Shown here one piece after another: positions 13,429-27,300 of a stretch of 64,000 bases of DNA. The first letter of the stretch is position 1. Every line of letters starts with the position of its first letter. The notes below the pieces were generated by a model. The model saw only the letters and a program-made list of their open reading frames with translations. It searched no databases and was not told where the DNA came from. Origin of the DNA: Parus major. Taxonomy: Eukaryota; Chordata; Aves; Passeriformes; Paridae. The stretch covers positions 9,600,470 to 9,664,469 of the forward strand of contig NC_031769.1 of NCBI RefSeq assembly GCF_001522545.3, written 5' to 3'. Both the position numbers and the translations under genes were made by a program.

Positions 13429-13647
13429 AATATGATGGAGGATTATAAACATGGCGCCTTAAAAAAACTACAAAATCATGTACACACTGTTCCAAGGAGA
13501 TGGGGGAGAGGGGACAGGGGAAGGGCTGGGCATCAGGGGAGGGGGCAATCCTTCCCCGCGGGGTGCCGTGTGAGGAGGGGGGAGCAATTATACTTAATAA
13601 TAAAATGTGTGGGGCTGCGGGGGGGGAGATGGAAGGCGGGATTTTTT

Positions 13648-13663
13648 TATTATTATTATTATT
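13648..13663. repeat. TAT/ATT trinucleotide run
   Basis: About five consecutive ATT units interrupt the GC-rich island. It is a simple microsatellite that may vary in length between individuals. Confidence 0.85.
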
Positions 13664-15388
13664 TCATTTTTCGGAGTGGGCAGGATTATCTGGCAGCCCG
13701 CTTGGAAACCGAGGAGGAGAAGGGGACGGCGGCGGAGCGCGTGTGATTATTAACGGCGATTATTTTTGTCCCCACACCTTCCCCGGTCGAATTTCGGCTG
13801 GGAGGCGGCGGCGGGTCCTCCGCGCCCCCCGTGCCGAGTTGCAGCCAGCCCCAGGGCCGGGGCGTGAGGAGGTGGGGTGGGGAGAGGGGCGCTCCGGAGA
13901 GAACCGCCGCTTCCAGCGCTCCGCGCGGGCCTGCAGGGCGCGGGGGAGCCGGGGACTCGCGTGAGAAGCGAGGCCGGGCAGGGTGTGGTGCAGCCCGGCC
14001 TCAGCCCCGTCACCCCCCGGCCCCGCTCTCTCCCACTCGCGGGGCCACCGCTTTGCTCCCCACTCTCCCTCGCTTTCCTTTCGCTCACACACCCCCGCCG
14101 CCGCCGCATTTCCTCGCTGGGGAGGGGGATGCCTGCTTGGAGGACGGGTCTTGGCCCGAGTAATGGCAGCTGCTCGGCAGCGCCGAGGCTCCCCAGGAGA
14201 GAGACGGCGGGGCCCGGCAGGCCGGGCGAGGGGCCATGGCTGCCGTGCCCGCGGGGGGCAGGGGAGGGGACGGGGAAAGGGTGAACTCGGAGCCCCGACC
14301 CTCCTATCCCGGCGGCTGCGGGCGGTGCCACCCCCGCTGCCTGGACGGCCTCGCCGTCCGGCGGGGCACCGGGGACCCTGCGTCGCCTTGCCCCCCGGCA
14401 CAGCCCCGAGGGCTTCCTCGCCTCCCCGTGAGCTCCGGGGCAGCGCCCGGGTGGTAAAAGGGACAGTTTCTCCGCTCTCCCCCCTCCGGCTCCCTGCGCC
14501 CTCCGGGGCAGTGCCGGGAAGGGCCTCCCGGGGCTGCGCCGGACTCGGCGGGTCGGGGAATCGCGACGGGCTCGCTTTTGTTTGCGTTGTGGGGGTCTTT
14601 GTGCGTATGCACCCCCGAAGCCGTGTCTGCAGATAACTGCCCTCGGTGCACTTTGTGGGGTGTTCGCCTTCACCCCCTCCCTCGGGGCTGATCAGAGGCC
14701 TGTCTCCTCTTCTTTCGGAGAAAGGATGGAAGTGTAGGGTGTGGGAGTGCCCGTGGTAAGGATGACGGGGAGCTTCGGTGCGCTTTCTTGACCTTCCGTG
14801 TGTTCCAGACAACAGCCCCCCTGTAAAAGGCTGATGTTAAGGATTTGTGAAACTTTGTGTATTTTTTGGGGCTTATCCTGAAGCCAGCAGACTTTGGGAA
14901 TTTGTTTTTGGTCTTCTGTGAACTTTACAGATGCTCGAGATGGGGTGGTTTGACAAGACGAAAAGGAGTGAAAAAACTTTAATTTGGTGCTCTTTGATTT
15001 TATTATTTAACCTGGAAGCATCTGGCATGGCCTCTGTATTGTAGGAATAATTCTATTTATTGTAGTTTTAAGAAGATCTTATTGCAGTAGAAAAGAATGG
15101 GAAGTGCTTTCTTATCCTACTTAATGGTGATTTTTTTTTTAATTTCTCTTGGCTTTGTAGGAAATTGTTTAATTCTTTAGGGGTGAATGCTGAGACAGGT
15201 GTGAGGAGGGGGGAAGATGGGAGGGGAAATGCCAGTTTGTGGTTCAGGTTGCACTCCTTTGGGTTTTTCTAGTTCCTCATCCTTCTGTATGAAGGACCTG
15301 GCATCACTCCACTTTTTTTTTTTTTAATTATCAACTACTCTTGAGTGTGTCTTTAGGGAAGTCGACTGTTTGCTGACTAATGTTTTGT

Positions 15389-15428
15389 ATAAAAGTGGAA
15401 GTGCCCACAAAATAATTTCCACTTTTAT
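15389..15428. repeat. Perfect 12-bp inverted repeat with 16-base loop
   Basis: ATAAAAGTGGAA at 15389-15400 is exactly complementary to TTCCACTTTTAT at 15417-15428. Just downstream, GGATTTATGGC occurs twice within 35 bases. No terminator, transposon end or known RNA was recognised. Confidence 0.8.
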
Positions 15429-18400
15429 GGGATTTATGGCATTAATTAATTCCCACTGTGGATTTATGGCCTTAAAATGCCAGCTTTTCCATGCCTAAAC
15501 AAACCGTCTTTGCTTTGGCCAGATAGTTGGATGGGGAAAGGAGGAAAGGGAATGGTTCATGGGGTAGGTCAACAGAGAGCACTTTATCTTGCTGATGGTG
15601 AGTTTAGTTTTAGTGAGTGGGGAAACAAAAGTGACTGTGTTGATGGCTGTTGATTGTGCTATGGAAGGCAGTCTCTGCATCTGCAACTAGTACTTGGTAT
15701 TGGGTTCAGTAGCAAAGGTCTGAGTGAGAAAAATGACTCTTCCTTTCCACCTCGTGAATTGGATAATGTGATGGAAATTGTCTTGTGTTGAAGCCAGCTT
15801 TGTAAGGGGAGTCATGAGTCTGTGGTCGTTGGGAGGGGGTGTTAAAACTTTGCTGATGTGCAAGAAGACACTTCAATAGTTTGAAGCTTTGTAGCAAAAA
15901 TTTTACAGGGTAGTTCACTTCTAAAGATGTTGATTTTTTTGTTTTTTAAATCTAAGCAAGCACTTGGCAGGTATTAAATATAAATATAAAAAAATCAAGT
16001 TGAGTTTGTTCACCAGAAATCAAAATTCTTAATAGCTTGACATAGTCCTTCTGTAGTATGAACCAGAGCAATGCTTTATAACTTGTCAGAAAAAAAGTGA
16101 GCAGTATTGGAGTGACAAGAATTTCTTACTGGAATTGCTGTGCACACAATGTGTGACTGGTAGTTGGTGTGCTGTATGTCCATACTGTTTGCAGGCAGTA
16201 GGCATTCTGTGGGCATCTACTGTTCAAGTGTCCTGGCTTTCCCCCTGCCTTGGGAAGGGACTGTTCAGGAATACCTGAGGCTTCTGCAGCAGAAGTGCCT
16301 GGGTCATGTTTTTGGCCTAAAGTCATCTCCAAAGCAAGTGAGATGGTGAAAGGCTGTGAAGTGTGTCTGGTATTTCTGCCTGCACATAAATAAAACATAC
16401 TGGGTGCTGTTGGTGATGTGGTGCTCCCTGAGTAGATGGACTATGAATTTGGCCTCAAACTTAATTTGAAGTGGCTCAGGCTCCATCTAGACCATTGTGC
16501 ATTTCTAGCAGTGCACCACAGCTTGGGGACCACTGAACTGTGTCATCTGCAGTCACTGGGTTAGAATAAAATACCTCAAAAGGAAATAGATAAAAGATAA
16601 CATTGAAGATGTTTTCTTCATTTTAGGCATCTAAATGTGTCTGTAGATGCCTGCATTGTCTAGTTAGTTAGCAAATCGTCTCATTTCAACCAGTTGTAGA
16701 ATGAGAGGGAATTTTAGAATTAGGAGACATGTTTTGAAATTGAGGATCCAATTTCAGTCAGCTAAAGTTCACAAATTTTGGACATACCTGTAACTAATTT
16801 TCATAGTAACTGCCTTCCACAGTCTTTCAGAGCATTTATCTCTGCAAGTGTGTGAAGACTTCAGGCAGTGTGAATCAGTCCAGGCTAAAAGTTCTGAAAG
16901 AGGACAAGGTGATGATGAAGATATCTTCAGGAAATTTCTAATTTGCTTTTTAAATGACTTTTTAGCTAGATCCAGATTAGCATAAATGTCAATAAAAATG
17001 TATTTTACCCATAATGTGGGTCATTACAAATGCTAACTAGAACTATAAACAAAATTAATCTGTGCAAGGTATATGTGCCTCACTCGAGTGATGAACTTGG
17101 TTTGTAAAATGTGGAATTGTTTGAAATTACTGATGAAATGCACACAAGATTTTGCTTTCCTGAATGAAGTAGTCTTGAGATCTTTTCAAAAGTTACATCA
17201 GAATTGTTGGAGCAATTCTTTTTCTCATATTTATCCAGCAAATAAATAAATTTGTTTCAAATTCTGACCACTGATTTTATTAATTGCAGTGGTTTTCCTT
17301 CCATATAATAGGAGTTTGTTTAGCCATCCTTCTTGCTTTGATTGTTTAGGAAGTGATGTAGGAACATGTTCTTTTTCTGCAGAGGGTTTTGTGCCTTGTT
17401 TTTTGTTGGGTTTGTTTAGTCTCAGGATGTGGTGAACACTCCCATAGTACGTGTGTAGTACCTGGAGCATGGTGCCCTTGGTAGCTGGGCAGTGCAGTGT
17501 ATGTCATCTTTTATATAGCTCATACGTTTTAGGCTGTCAGTGTTGCTTGTGCTGAACATTGCGAACAAAGATTATTCTTGTCAGGTTCTGGATCATTTTT
17601 CATCAGTTGAATGTAAATTTAGCTCATAATTGGGTTATTGTTCTAAGGTTTAGTCTTCCAGTCAAGAGAGTACAGGCTACAAAATAGGTAGTTTATAAGA
17701 TGACGTAATGACTCAATTTTTCAGGATTTTTTTTATTTATTATTGGTGAGAGCATATGAAATGCAAAACAAATGTGGAAAACTCCACAAAGCTCTTCATT
17801 CCTGAGTGTAGTGGAGGTAACTGATGGACACCAGTGGCTGTGTACAGTACAATAAACACTGTGGCCTCAGGCCTGCACAGGTGTGCTCCTGTGGCACTTG
17901 GGGCCATCTGGTTTCCAAGGCCTCTCCACATGCAGCTCCCAGAAACACAAGGGCTGGATTGAGCCCATTATTTTTTTCACCATATTTTCAGTTGTAGTAT
18001 TTAAACATAATTTTATAATCTCTTTAAACTAATGTCTACCATCAAGTAACTTGTGAAAGCCTGAACTCTTTTTATTTATTTCTGTCATGCTGTGAATATT
18101 GAATTATATGGAAAAAAAAAAAATAAAGGAGGGGGAGTGGTAAACCTAGCATTTTAGTAAGATTTCCTTCATATTTATTTCTTTCCTTTTTTTTTTCTCT
18201 CCCTGAAATGACCAGGGTCTTTTAGTCCTGTGGGCAGGTGACAGCAGGCACAGTAGTGATACATACTGACATGCCCATGAACTCAAGTTAAAGCTCATGG
18301 TGTCTAATTTTAGCCAGCTTTGGTAATATCCCATCAGAGCCTGATCCTGTATCTGTGCTATGTAGATAAATACAAAGTATAGCTATTGAGAGTTTTGTGT

Positions 18401-19115
18401 ACAAAAAGACTGGTTTTGATTTTCTTCCAATATCTCATTTTACACATCACTAGAATGCAAAAGGTGTCTGTTACCAAAATACAGATAATTTGAGTTTAAA
18501 GTATGTTATTGATTAAAAAGACAGTAGTGTTTGTAATTTCAAAATTAGAAATGTATTAAAAAATATAAGTGAAATATGGTTTATAGCGTATTTACTAAAA
18601 ATCAGAATACCTTTGCATGTACCTTTACAGTATATTTAGTTTTAAATTCCAGGATTAAATAATTGCAAAATAAAACATGAATTCATGATTATGAGTTTTT
18701 ATACAACTATCACTTATACTATCATATAACACTAATTCTTAACAAACAATTTTAACACCAGACATGGTGAAATTTAAAGTACTATAATCCACTTATTCAT
18801 TAAAAAATAATTTAAACATGCCAACAAAAATACCAGTAATATCCCTTTCATCCTTTCTTTGGAAATTGCATTTTTTGCATGCAAAGAACTGGGCTCACTG
18901 TCTTATTTAATTTTTTATCCATAATAGGATACTATTGATTTGAGGTCTAGTAACTTCAGAAGAGTTAAACATACTCCTTTTTACTTCTCACTTCTCCAAT
19001 ATTTGTTATTATGTTAAATATTAAACCAACTTGCATTATATCCAAATCTATGATTTTAATGCAACTGACTTAACGATGTTTTGGTTACAGGCTGTAAGAC
19101 TCTGCTAGTAGGTGT

Positions 19116-19149
19116 AGTGTTTTGGCAAGCAAAGCAGTGTTTTGGCAAG
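19116..19149. repeat. Short direct repeat, 14 bases twice
   Basis: AGTGTTTTGGCAAG occurs at 19116-19129 and 19136-19149, separated by six bases. It is a local tandem-type duplication with no evident function. Confidence 0.85.
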
Positions 19150-21310
19150 TGGGTATTTGTGCTTTGATCCCATGCACTTAGGGCATGGCATTGTTATCTG
19201 GTCTTTTAAAGAGAGCTGGATGGGAGTTGCGTGCTGTGACTCACGGGACATGGCACTTAGTTTACTAATTTTAGCAGAGTGATTCTTAATCTGTCAACAT
19301 TAGGTTTTATTTGAACCTTCTGGAAAAACGATGAAGTGAAACAAAATGGAGTTGAGAGAAAATGTTTAGCAGAATCCCAGAGTAGCTAGATGTAGTACAC
19401 AGTGAAAAAAATTAAAAGTATGTAGGATATGTTTATTGCTCAACAAATCTTTAAGATCTGAGAGACTGATCTAAGAGCTTTATCGTTCTTAGCATGCTAT
19501 CATTTTCTGTTCAGTCTCACACAACATTTATGCATTCAGTAAGAGAGGATCTCACACTACAGATACCTGTTTGCAATTACAGATACTTCTCAAGTCAGAA
19601 AGCAAGCGCCAGCCAAGTCTGCACTGGCTGCTTGCGCCTTATTGCAATTTTCTTGGTGTCATTGCTTGTAAAAGAAAACTTCAGAAGAGGACAGTGTCTG
19701 TGCCTTGCATAACACTGCAGTGTGTGCATTCACATGCACAAATTGAAGTGGAAATTCTGGCTCAGAATGGTGGGGGGTTTCTCCAGTTTTCCTTCTGGTC
19801 GGTTGTTAATTTTGTGATCAGTGTCTTATGAGCTGTCATTGACTTCAGAGACAAGCTGAAACCCAGAGTTCATGCATAATCTCCTTCCCTCAACTAGGGA
19901 AGGAGATCCAGGTTCAAATTTGCTCAAAATCAAAACAAAAGAATTGCTATTTCATAAAAGGTAATCACAGGCCACACAGTCACTGATTGTTCACTGATGA
20001 AAATTGATATTCACTGCAGAAAATTCATTGTTACCCATAGATTAATATTAATATAATGATGGAGACCTTGATCATATAAGCACTTGTTTCCCACAGGCAT
20101 GAAAATGCATAGGCCTTGGAGCATACTGATGAATAAGTTCAGTTTCACAAACTAGCTTTAAAAATTAAAACGTTACGTATGACTCCAATATTCAAGGAAG
20201 AACACAGTCAAAATTAGTTGTGCTGATAAAATTTAATGTAATGCTATATTTTTGATTATTCTATGGAGTTACGTAGCAGTGTTACATGAGCATTTTTATG
20301 CCTTTTCAGTATCAACAGTATGACTTGGGTTTTTTTGCACATGCTAAATTTTACATTAATGCTTGTTTCCATTGAAGTTAAGGCACTTTTCCTACATATC
20401 TTTGAAGGAATTTACAGTGCTTATTAAAAGAACAGAGAAGACATGGATAATATTTTTCTGTTAGTGATTTCTGCCATTTTCTATATATCTTAAATCCTGT
20501 GTGTTATAGAAAACCTTAATTATAGATAAAGGTGGTAAAAGAAGAAATTCCTACTGGAAAAGCCAATAATATTATGAGAAGAAATATTTATTTTTACATC
20601 AGGAAAGCTAGAAAACAAATATGTCAGGAAAGTCTGTATTTTGACATAGTTTCAAAATTATGGAAATTGTGAATGTTCAAGCAGGTTAAGCAATTTTTAA
20701 TTTTATTTTACCATAGAAGATAAATTAAAAACCTGAATCCTGAAAGCTGTCTTGATTCATCCCGTTCTTATAATTTACCTGTGGATAGTACGCAAATTTA
20801 GGCAATCCTTTTTGCTCCACGCAACAAATTGTTTAGAAAGGGTAATGTTCTCCTCACTTTGTGCTTCTGTTCTTTTTTAAACATTCAAAATTGCAGAAAA
20901 CTTTTTCTTTCTTTTTAATTGAAAATCTAAGAATTGTTATTAGTTGTTTTCCCAGGAACCAGACTGGCACCATTTTAAGCTTCACTATAGTTGAGAATTT
21001 AGGATGTTCTTAAGAACTGGCTGCATGGACTTTCCTAAGGAAGCTTCAGTGTCAGTCATCACATGCAAGCTGACATTTGTATATAATAAAGCACACTGAA
21101 TAATTTGGCTCTGGCACTAACATTTTAAAAAAAAATATTTTTTTTCACCATATAAAAATATCTTTCTTAAAACTTCTTGGTCATAGTAAAATGTGAGTAA
21201 CAGTGAGAAGGGATTTACAGTTTGCTAATGGAGAACTCAGGGTATACGACCTCTTAGAAGTCTGACTAGAATGGAATATCAGGCTGTTTAAAAGCTGCCA
21301 TATTAAACTG

Positions 21311-21334
21311 TTGTTTGTTTGTTTGTTTGCTTGC
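21311..21334. repeat. TTTG tetranucleotide repeat
   Basis: Several consecutive TTTG units, the last ones degenerate, form a microsatellite in intron 1. Confidence 0.85.
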
Positions 21335-24300
21335 ATGTTAAAAGAAAATGTTTTGTTTCACTGACATAACTTTTTGAAGGAGAGTGCTGATGCATACCTG
21401 GCAGATATAGACTGACAGTGCTGGAAAGCGAGAAACATGGACACTGCCAGTCTGTAATTGTGTCTTTCAGTTTTGTAGCTTTGTGTTCATCTTCTGCTTA
21501 CTCTGACCTGAAATAAATAGGTTTGCAGGAAATATTTGTTGCAAGAAAGAGACTCTTCCTTTTCCTGCACACTTTCCACACTGCTGTCTTCCAGAAGGCT
21601 TCTTTGTATACCTCCTAATTGGAAGCATACTCCTAACTTCTCTCTGGTTCCAGACATGAAATTTCCTCATGTTATTGAACTTGCACCTTTTAGGAAATAC
21701 AGATTAAGAGTCAACCATCTCCAGGAGCCAGTTTCATTGTTTTGTTTTTTTGTGGGTTTTTTTTTTTTAATTCATGCTAATATTCTTTTTCTCTGTAGTT
21801 TTAAAAAGTATTATAAAAATAACCCATATTCCAGTCAACCAAGTATTAGCCTAAGTTGTAGTACTAATTCCTGAAAACATGGAGCTTTTAATAAAATGAA
21901 GGACTTTTGTTCCTTACACAGGCTCAGGAAATACCAATAAATATCAGCTACAGCTGTGTAATGGTGCAGATTCTTGGAGTACAGGTGCATCACGGAGTGA
22001 GGAGCTGAACGTGGTTTGCTCTGCCAAGTTAGTGGATAAGCAGTTACAGGGTTTCCTGGGCCAGTGGGAAGGAATGGTATCCAAATTTCTGCTTGGCTCT
22101 TTTTCCAGAACTGCCTTTCTTGATCAAACTAGCATGTCATGTAATCCAGAGTCTTGTTTCCAGCCATCAGATGTCTCCTAAAAAGATGTCAAAAATAAGG
22201 CAATTTTCTGAGGTAGTAAGCTACAGAATACTTGTTTCCCATACTGTTCCAAACAATAGTAATTTAGATTATGGTTCCTGTTTTAACACATGTTGTAGAA
22301 GTTTTGGTTTTTTTCCCATTTTTTGAATGTTTTAATTTCTCTTTCCTATAATAACTGAATATTTTAGCTGTAATGTTGAAAGCTACTGCTTTTTAGGTCA
22401 AGCCTGTTCTGTCCTCTCCACATGCCTTGCAGCCTCCCGCTGCAGTGCTCTTTCTCATTGCACATTTTCCAAGAGCTTCTTCCTAGGTTGCAGGAAAGAG
22501 CCATCTTACACCTGCCTCTCTGAGGGATATGATGGAGATAAGAGACCTGGAGGGGTGAGTTAGTGAAAGGCTGTAGTGGTTGTCTGCTTAGTACCAGCAA
22601 GAGCTGGGAAATGCACATATGAAAGGAAGAAAGGGAGAGTTTGTTGTGAGATGCGCACTAAGTGGAAGTCAGGTACACCCTTGTCACAGGAGACAGGACC
22701 ACTGACTTTGCTAATGTCATTTGGTGCAGCTCTGTTGACTTTAGTGGACCAATATTAGTTTGCACCTGCAGAAAATTTTCTCCTGAATCTCTAGGAATGA
22801 GAATATAAAATGAAATGTTCATGGCTGAGTGACAGAGAGAGTGCATGCGAGAGAGAACGTGCACGCACACACTTTCAGGCCTGATTGATTGTATGAAAAA
22901 AACCCTGGAGTTGAAAGAACATTATTTTAAATTAACATTCATTATCTTCACGCGTGAGATAACAGTTCACTTTGGACCAGATCCTAACACCATTATGTTT
23001 CCTGAGCACAGCCTGCTTTTTTTCTTGAGTGAGGTTATTCAGTATGAGAATGGCAAAATGTAGTCAGATCTTTTACAATTAAAATATATGGTTTAGTCAT
23101 TATATATTAGAATAAAACTGTGTTCTTTCTGTCAGGAAAACATGTATTTTTTTCTTTTTAAAAGAAATGGTTACATTTTCTTTGAAATGTGAAATAAGAA
23201 GTAAGGTACCTTTTTTTTTTAGGTCTCATCTTATGCCTGGAAAAGCTTGCAGCCATTTTAATTCATGCTGCATTCATTGATCTAACAGTTAAATCATTTA
23301 ATCACTGTGCAGCTAGGTCGTCTACCTATTGGGCACTGTAAAGTGTTCAGTAATGCACTTTGGGTTATTGGCTTCTAAATGTCACTTCTGAAAAAAATAA
23401 GAAAGGAAAAAAGTGAACAACCTATGAACACCCCAGTTAACTGATGAACATTGTAAAGGAAAACACAATGTGAATTCATGGTCTTATCACTCAACTCTTT
23501 TTTGTTCTGTACATAATATAAGTAGAAAAAAGCACATCATAGCAAACAAAGGGAAAAATCTGATTTTGATATCCTTTGGCAGTTATTTTACTTTAAAATA
23601 CAGAGTTTTGAAACATTAAGTCATCTAATTAGGCAGCAGCTTGTATGAAATATTTTCACAACAGACATAGTTTGTGAGCATGAAAATGAAAGCCACATTT
23701 TAAAATTATAACCCCAAATAACTTTCTGAATTTAAATATTACTCTGAAAATGGCTTATTCTGTAAGTATAATCATATGAAAGAAAGTGGGAGAAGTTTGT
23801 ATTTTATGTCAACGTTAACTAGAAAACTTAATACCTTAGCCTTAAATGCTGCAACTATAGAAACCAAATAATCTAAATACATAAGAAGGGAAATAAGTGT
23901 AACAGCAGCTAATAGGTGGCAGTGAAAAGCAGAGGAAAATGTCATGATGCTTTTAAGTGTCTTGTATTTTCTGAGAGGGAGCTACTCTCAATCAAATAAA
24001 TCTCTTGGTATGCAATAGGCAAGTATCTTGTCCAGAGAGATGGTAAATTCTTAGGCAGTGATGCACTTGCCACAATGGTTTTTAAAGGGTCACCTTTAGA
24101 GGGTCACCATGTGCATTTCGGTCATTTTCCTGCAGAGATGAGAAGAGAAATTCATGCTCTTGTGGGGTACTGTTGTCTGTCTGAGGGCAGGTGGAACAAG
24201 AAAGTCGTGTTTCGTATGAACATGGGAACTCTATTTCCCTCTTGTTCCATGAAGGCTCAGAATCCAGACATGCCAATTCCATCTGTTTGCGTCTGGATCC

Positions 24301-27300
24301 CTTGGCCTATTTCCTTGTGCTTTCCTGATCTGTACTGAAAGCTTCATCAGATGAGAAGTCATGATCATGGTAAGTATCTCTCTGCACCTTCAGCAGAGAG
24401 ACTAAACAGAGGAGAGAGTCAGTTGTTCATCTTATTTGGTGTGTTCTTAATTAGCGAATTTTCAGTGGTTTCACTCTCTGACTTCTAATAGCTCCTCTGC
24501 TTTATTATGATTATGTTATTTTTTTACAATTTTGGTACAACTTCTTGTTATTCTTTCATTTGAGCATTCTAGGATGTCATTCTTCTTTTGGAGTAATGTC
24601 ATGATCTATGTACAAGAGGAGTTCAACAGTAGAGGAGGAATTTGACTAAAGGTTTAGTGAATGCCATCCCACTGCTGAGTAAGACCTCAGTGAGGCAGTT
24701 TTAATAGGGATCTGATACTTTTGCTCTCTTTCTTTTGGAAGAACATTGAAAGGGCTGCAAACTCAGACGAATGTGCTGTGTCCTCACTGTGTAGTTCTTT
24801 ACCAGTAAATAGGCAATTCAGTCATGGAAGGCAACTCGGTGAGGTTAAAGAAAGAAAGGTGCTGAAATCCACAGGATGTCAAAGGAAAATAAGAATTCAG
24901 TGACAATAAAAGCAAAGTCTCAGTGTTAATGCAACATACTTTGAGTTTTGAAGAGCTGAAGATGCCCTTTAAAATTGGGTTTGGGTGACTAAATTGTGGT
25001 TTAGGAACTGTTGAAGGACAGGGTGTTAAAGAAGGCTTGAAGTCCTGGCAGGAGAGCAAACAAGCATCCTTTGAGCTCAGCCCATTCTGGTGGGTGTGGT
25101 GACCAGATGATTATCAAACAATACATGAAGTGCAATATTGCAGTGGGTATCAAACCTTTTCACATGGACGTTGCTAAATTTAAGAAACAAAAAGAGCTCT
25201 TGACAGCTTACAGCCCTGGTTTCCAATGTTTCTTCTGAGTTCCCCTGAATTAATGAAATTAACTGAGCTGCCAGAGCGGGTGGAGAGCTGCTGGTGAGCC
25301 GCTGTCGCAGGAGCCCCACATTGGGCAGAAGTGCTGATTTACAGTCGCTTTGTCTTGAATTTAAATGATGACCTTCACTTCCTGCGTCTCAGACCCAGCA
25401 GGCTGCAATGGAGGTAGCCTTGAGATGGTGTTTGCTAATGAGGCTCTGGCACCTTTGATAGCTAAGCTAGATAATCAGAAAGTGATAGATGATGGTGCAT
25501 TGTGTTTGGAAATTTAATTTAAAGTGTGTATTTATGTACTTAAAATTTTGACCCATTCAAGCCATTTGTATGATCTGTTGGTGTTTTCCACAAGAGTAGG
25601 GATGTTGCCCTGGACAAATTCCAGTTTGGCTAATTACATTCTGAGTAGCTACATTTCTGTAGAGTTTCATCTGGATTTTGTTACTGTTGTTTATTTAAAT
25701 AGGAATGCGTATGTACTTGGAAACTTATAAAACAACAGCACAGGATAAAAAAAGTTAGAAAAATCCCTGCTCCAAATTACATTTGGTATTTCTGCATGAG
25801 TAAGTATAGTGTGGCATGATACAATACAGAAAAAATATGAAGTGGCATATTCAGTAATAGCATTCATAGAAGAGGTAGGTTTTCAGAGTTTATGAAATGG
25901 GTTAAGTTGCTGAGTAGTGTGCACTGTTAAAAATATGATATATTGTGCAGCAGGAATGGATATAATTCACTGGTAGGAGAAATAATGCTTGTTTGTATTG
26001 TAGTTAAACTGTATATATTTTTACAAGGTTATCAGGCATGGATTTTACATGTGTGTCAACAAGGGAGTGGGAGCCAGTTTATGTGGTGATGTCAAAAGGA
26101 CTTAGGCAATCACAGATCTGCACGTGGCAATCATCTGCTGGCACGGAAATGTTTCTCTGCTACATACAAAGGCACATTTTATCATTTACCACTCAGTCTC
26201 TCAGAATCCTGCTTAAATTACAGTAGGAAGCACTTGCTGTTTTGTTACTGAAGAGGTAGGTAAAAAAGAACCCAAGCCACATCCTGTTGTGGAGAGTTAT
26301 TTTGCAGAAATATGAACTTCAAAGCTGCAAGCTTGCTCTTAAAGCTGATTGATATTAATAGTCAATATTAACCTGGAGTGGATTTCCAGAGGAGATCAAA
26401 ATAATCCAGTATTAGACCATACTGCATAACCATAGCAGTCTAATATTTACAAGAACTGTCGCAGTGTTCATCCAAAAATAACTTGTCTGTTTAGAGATGC
26501 TTCATCCACAGTGCGTATGTACCCCATTAGACAAAGATATTAGAAGTAGATGGAAAAACAGTTTTCATTTTGAAAATAATTTCAGGAAAATGCTTTTGAC
26601 TAGTACTTGTGAGTTAAATCATACCAAACTCAAATAATTTGTTCACAAAAAGAGGTTTGGGGTTTCTTTGGTTTACTAGAAATGAAAAAAAAATATTTTG
26701 AAGCTATCCTAGAATTTACATATTAACACTGGTGTTTCTCATTGTTAGTAGTTCTTTTTACATAATTTAATTTCTCGTAAAATTAGTAAATAATATACTA
26801 TGTTTTTATGCAACAGAAAAACAACAATGTATGGGCTTCTGAAAACTGCTGTTCTTTTAATTTTGGTCTGTTCAATGGCTTGGCCTTGTTTTTTGAAAGA
26901 ATTTTTCTGTGTAACCCAGCTTAAATAATTTTACCTTGTTCTTCTGTATCAAACCCAGTAAAAATGTCATCACAAGCCCTTGTGACAGCAGCCAACCTGT
27001 TGTGTGTAAGTGAAAGGGTTGAAGCCCCATCTGTCAGTGCTGTGAAACAGACAGGTATCTTACCCACTTTAGTGTCTGTCTAGTTGGATTTTTTTGTCAT
27101 CTGTGGATTTCTTCCTATGAAAAAAAATCAGGAATACTTCAACGAGGAAAGCCATCCAGCATCCACATGCTGCAGATTATGGTAATAAGATCCACGTGGC
27201 TCCTTACCTTTTTTTCTCCTTCCGTATCATTTATTAAAGCTGTTATGGAATATCTGCTTAAGGCTAAAAGATTTTGAATTCTCACTTAGCCTCATTAAGG

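Larger units (their letters stand above)
13180..14790 (+). promoter_or_regulatory. ZMYND11: Large CpG island, probable ZMYND11 promoter
   Basis: About 1.6 kb of strongly GC-rich, CpG-dense sequence, densest between roughly 13.5 and 14.6 kb, stands out from AT-rich flanks. It holds many G-rich and C-rich runs typical of Sp/KLF-bound, TATA-less promoters. A YY1-like core (ATGGCGCC, 13451-13458) lies about 175 bases past the proposed exon 1 donor. It lies upstream of the ZMYND11 ATG exon in the same orientation with no other identified gene between, so it is the natural promoter of that gene. Long open frames on both strands here are a by-product of composition. Direction of transcription is inferred from the gene, not shown by the island. 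Confidence 0.8.

Noticed and set aside
13750..14812. Long minus-strand open frames (307 and 350 codons) and overlapping plus-strand frames over the main CpG island
   Set aside because: GC-rich sequence has few stop codons. The translations are Arg/Gly/Pro/Ala-rich in several frames at once, with no recognisable domain, and ZMYND11 exon 1 is expected to be non-coding.
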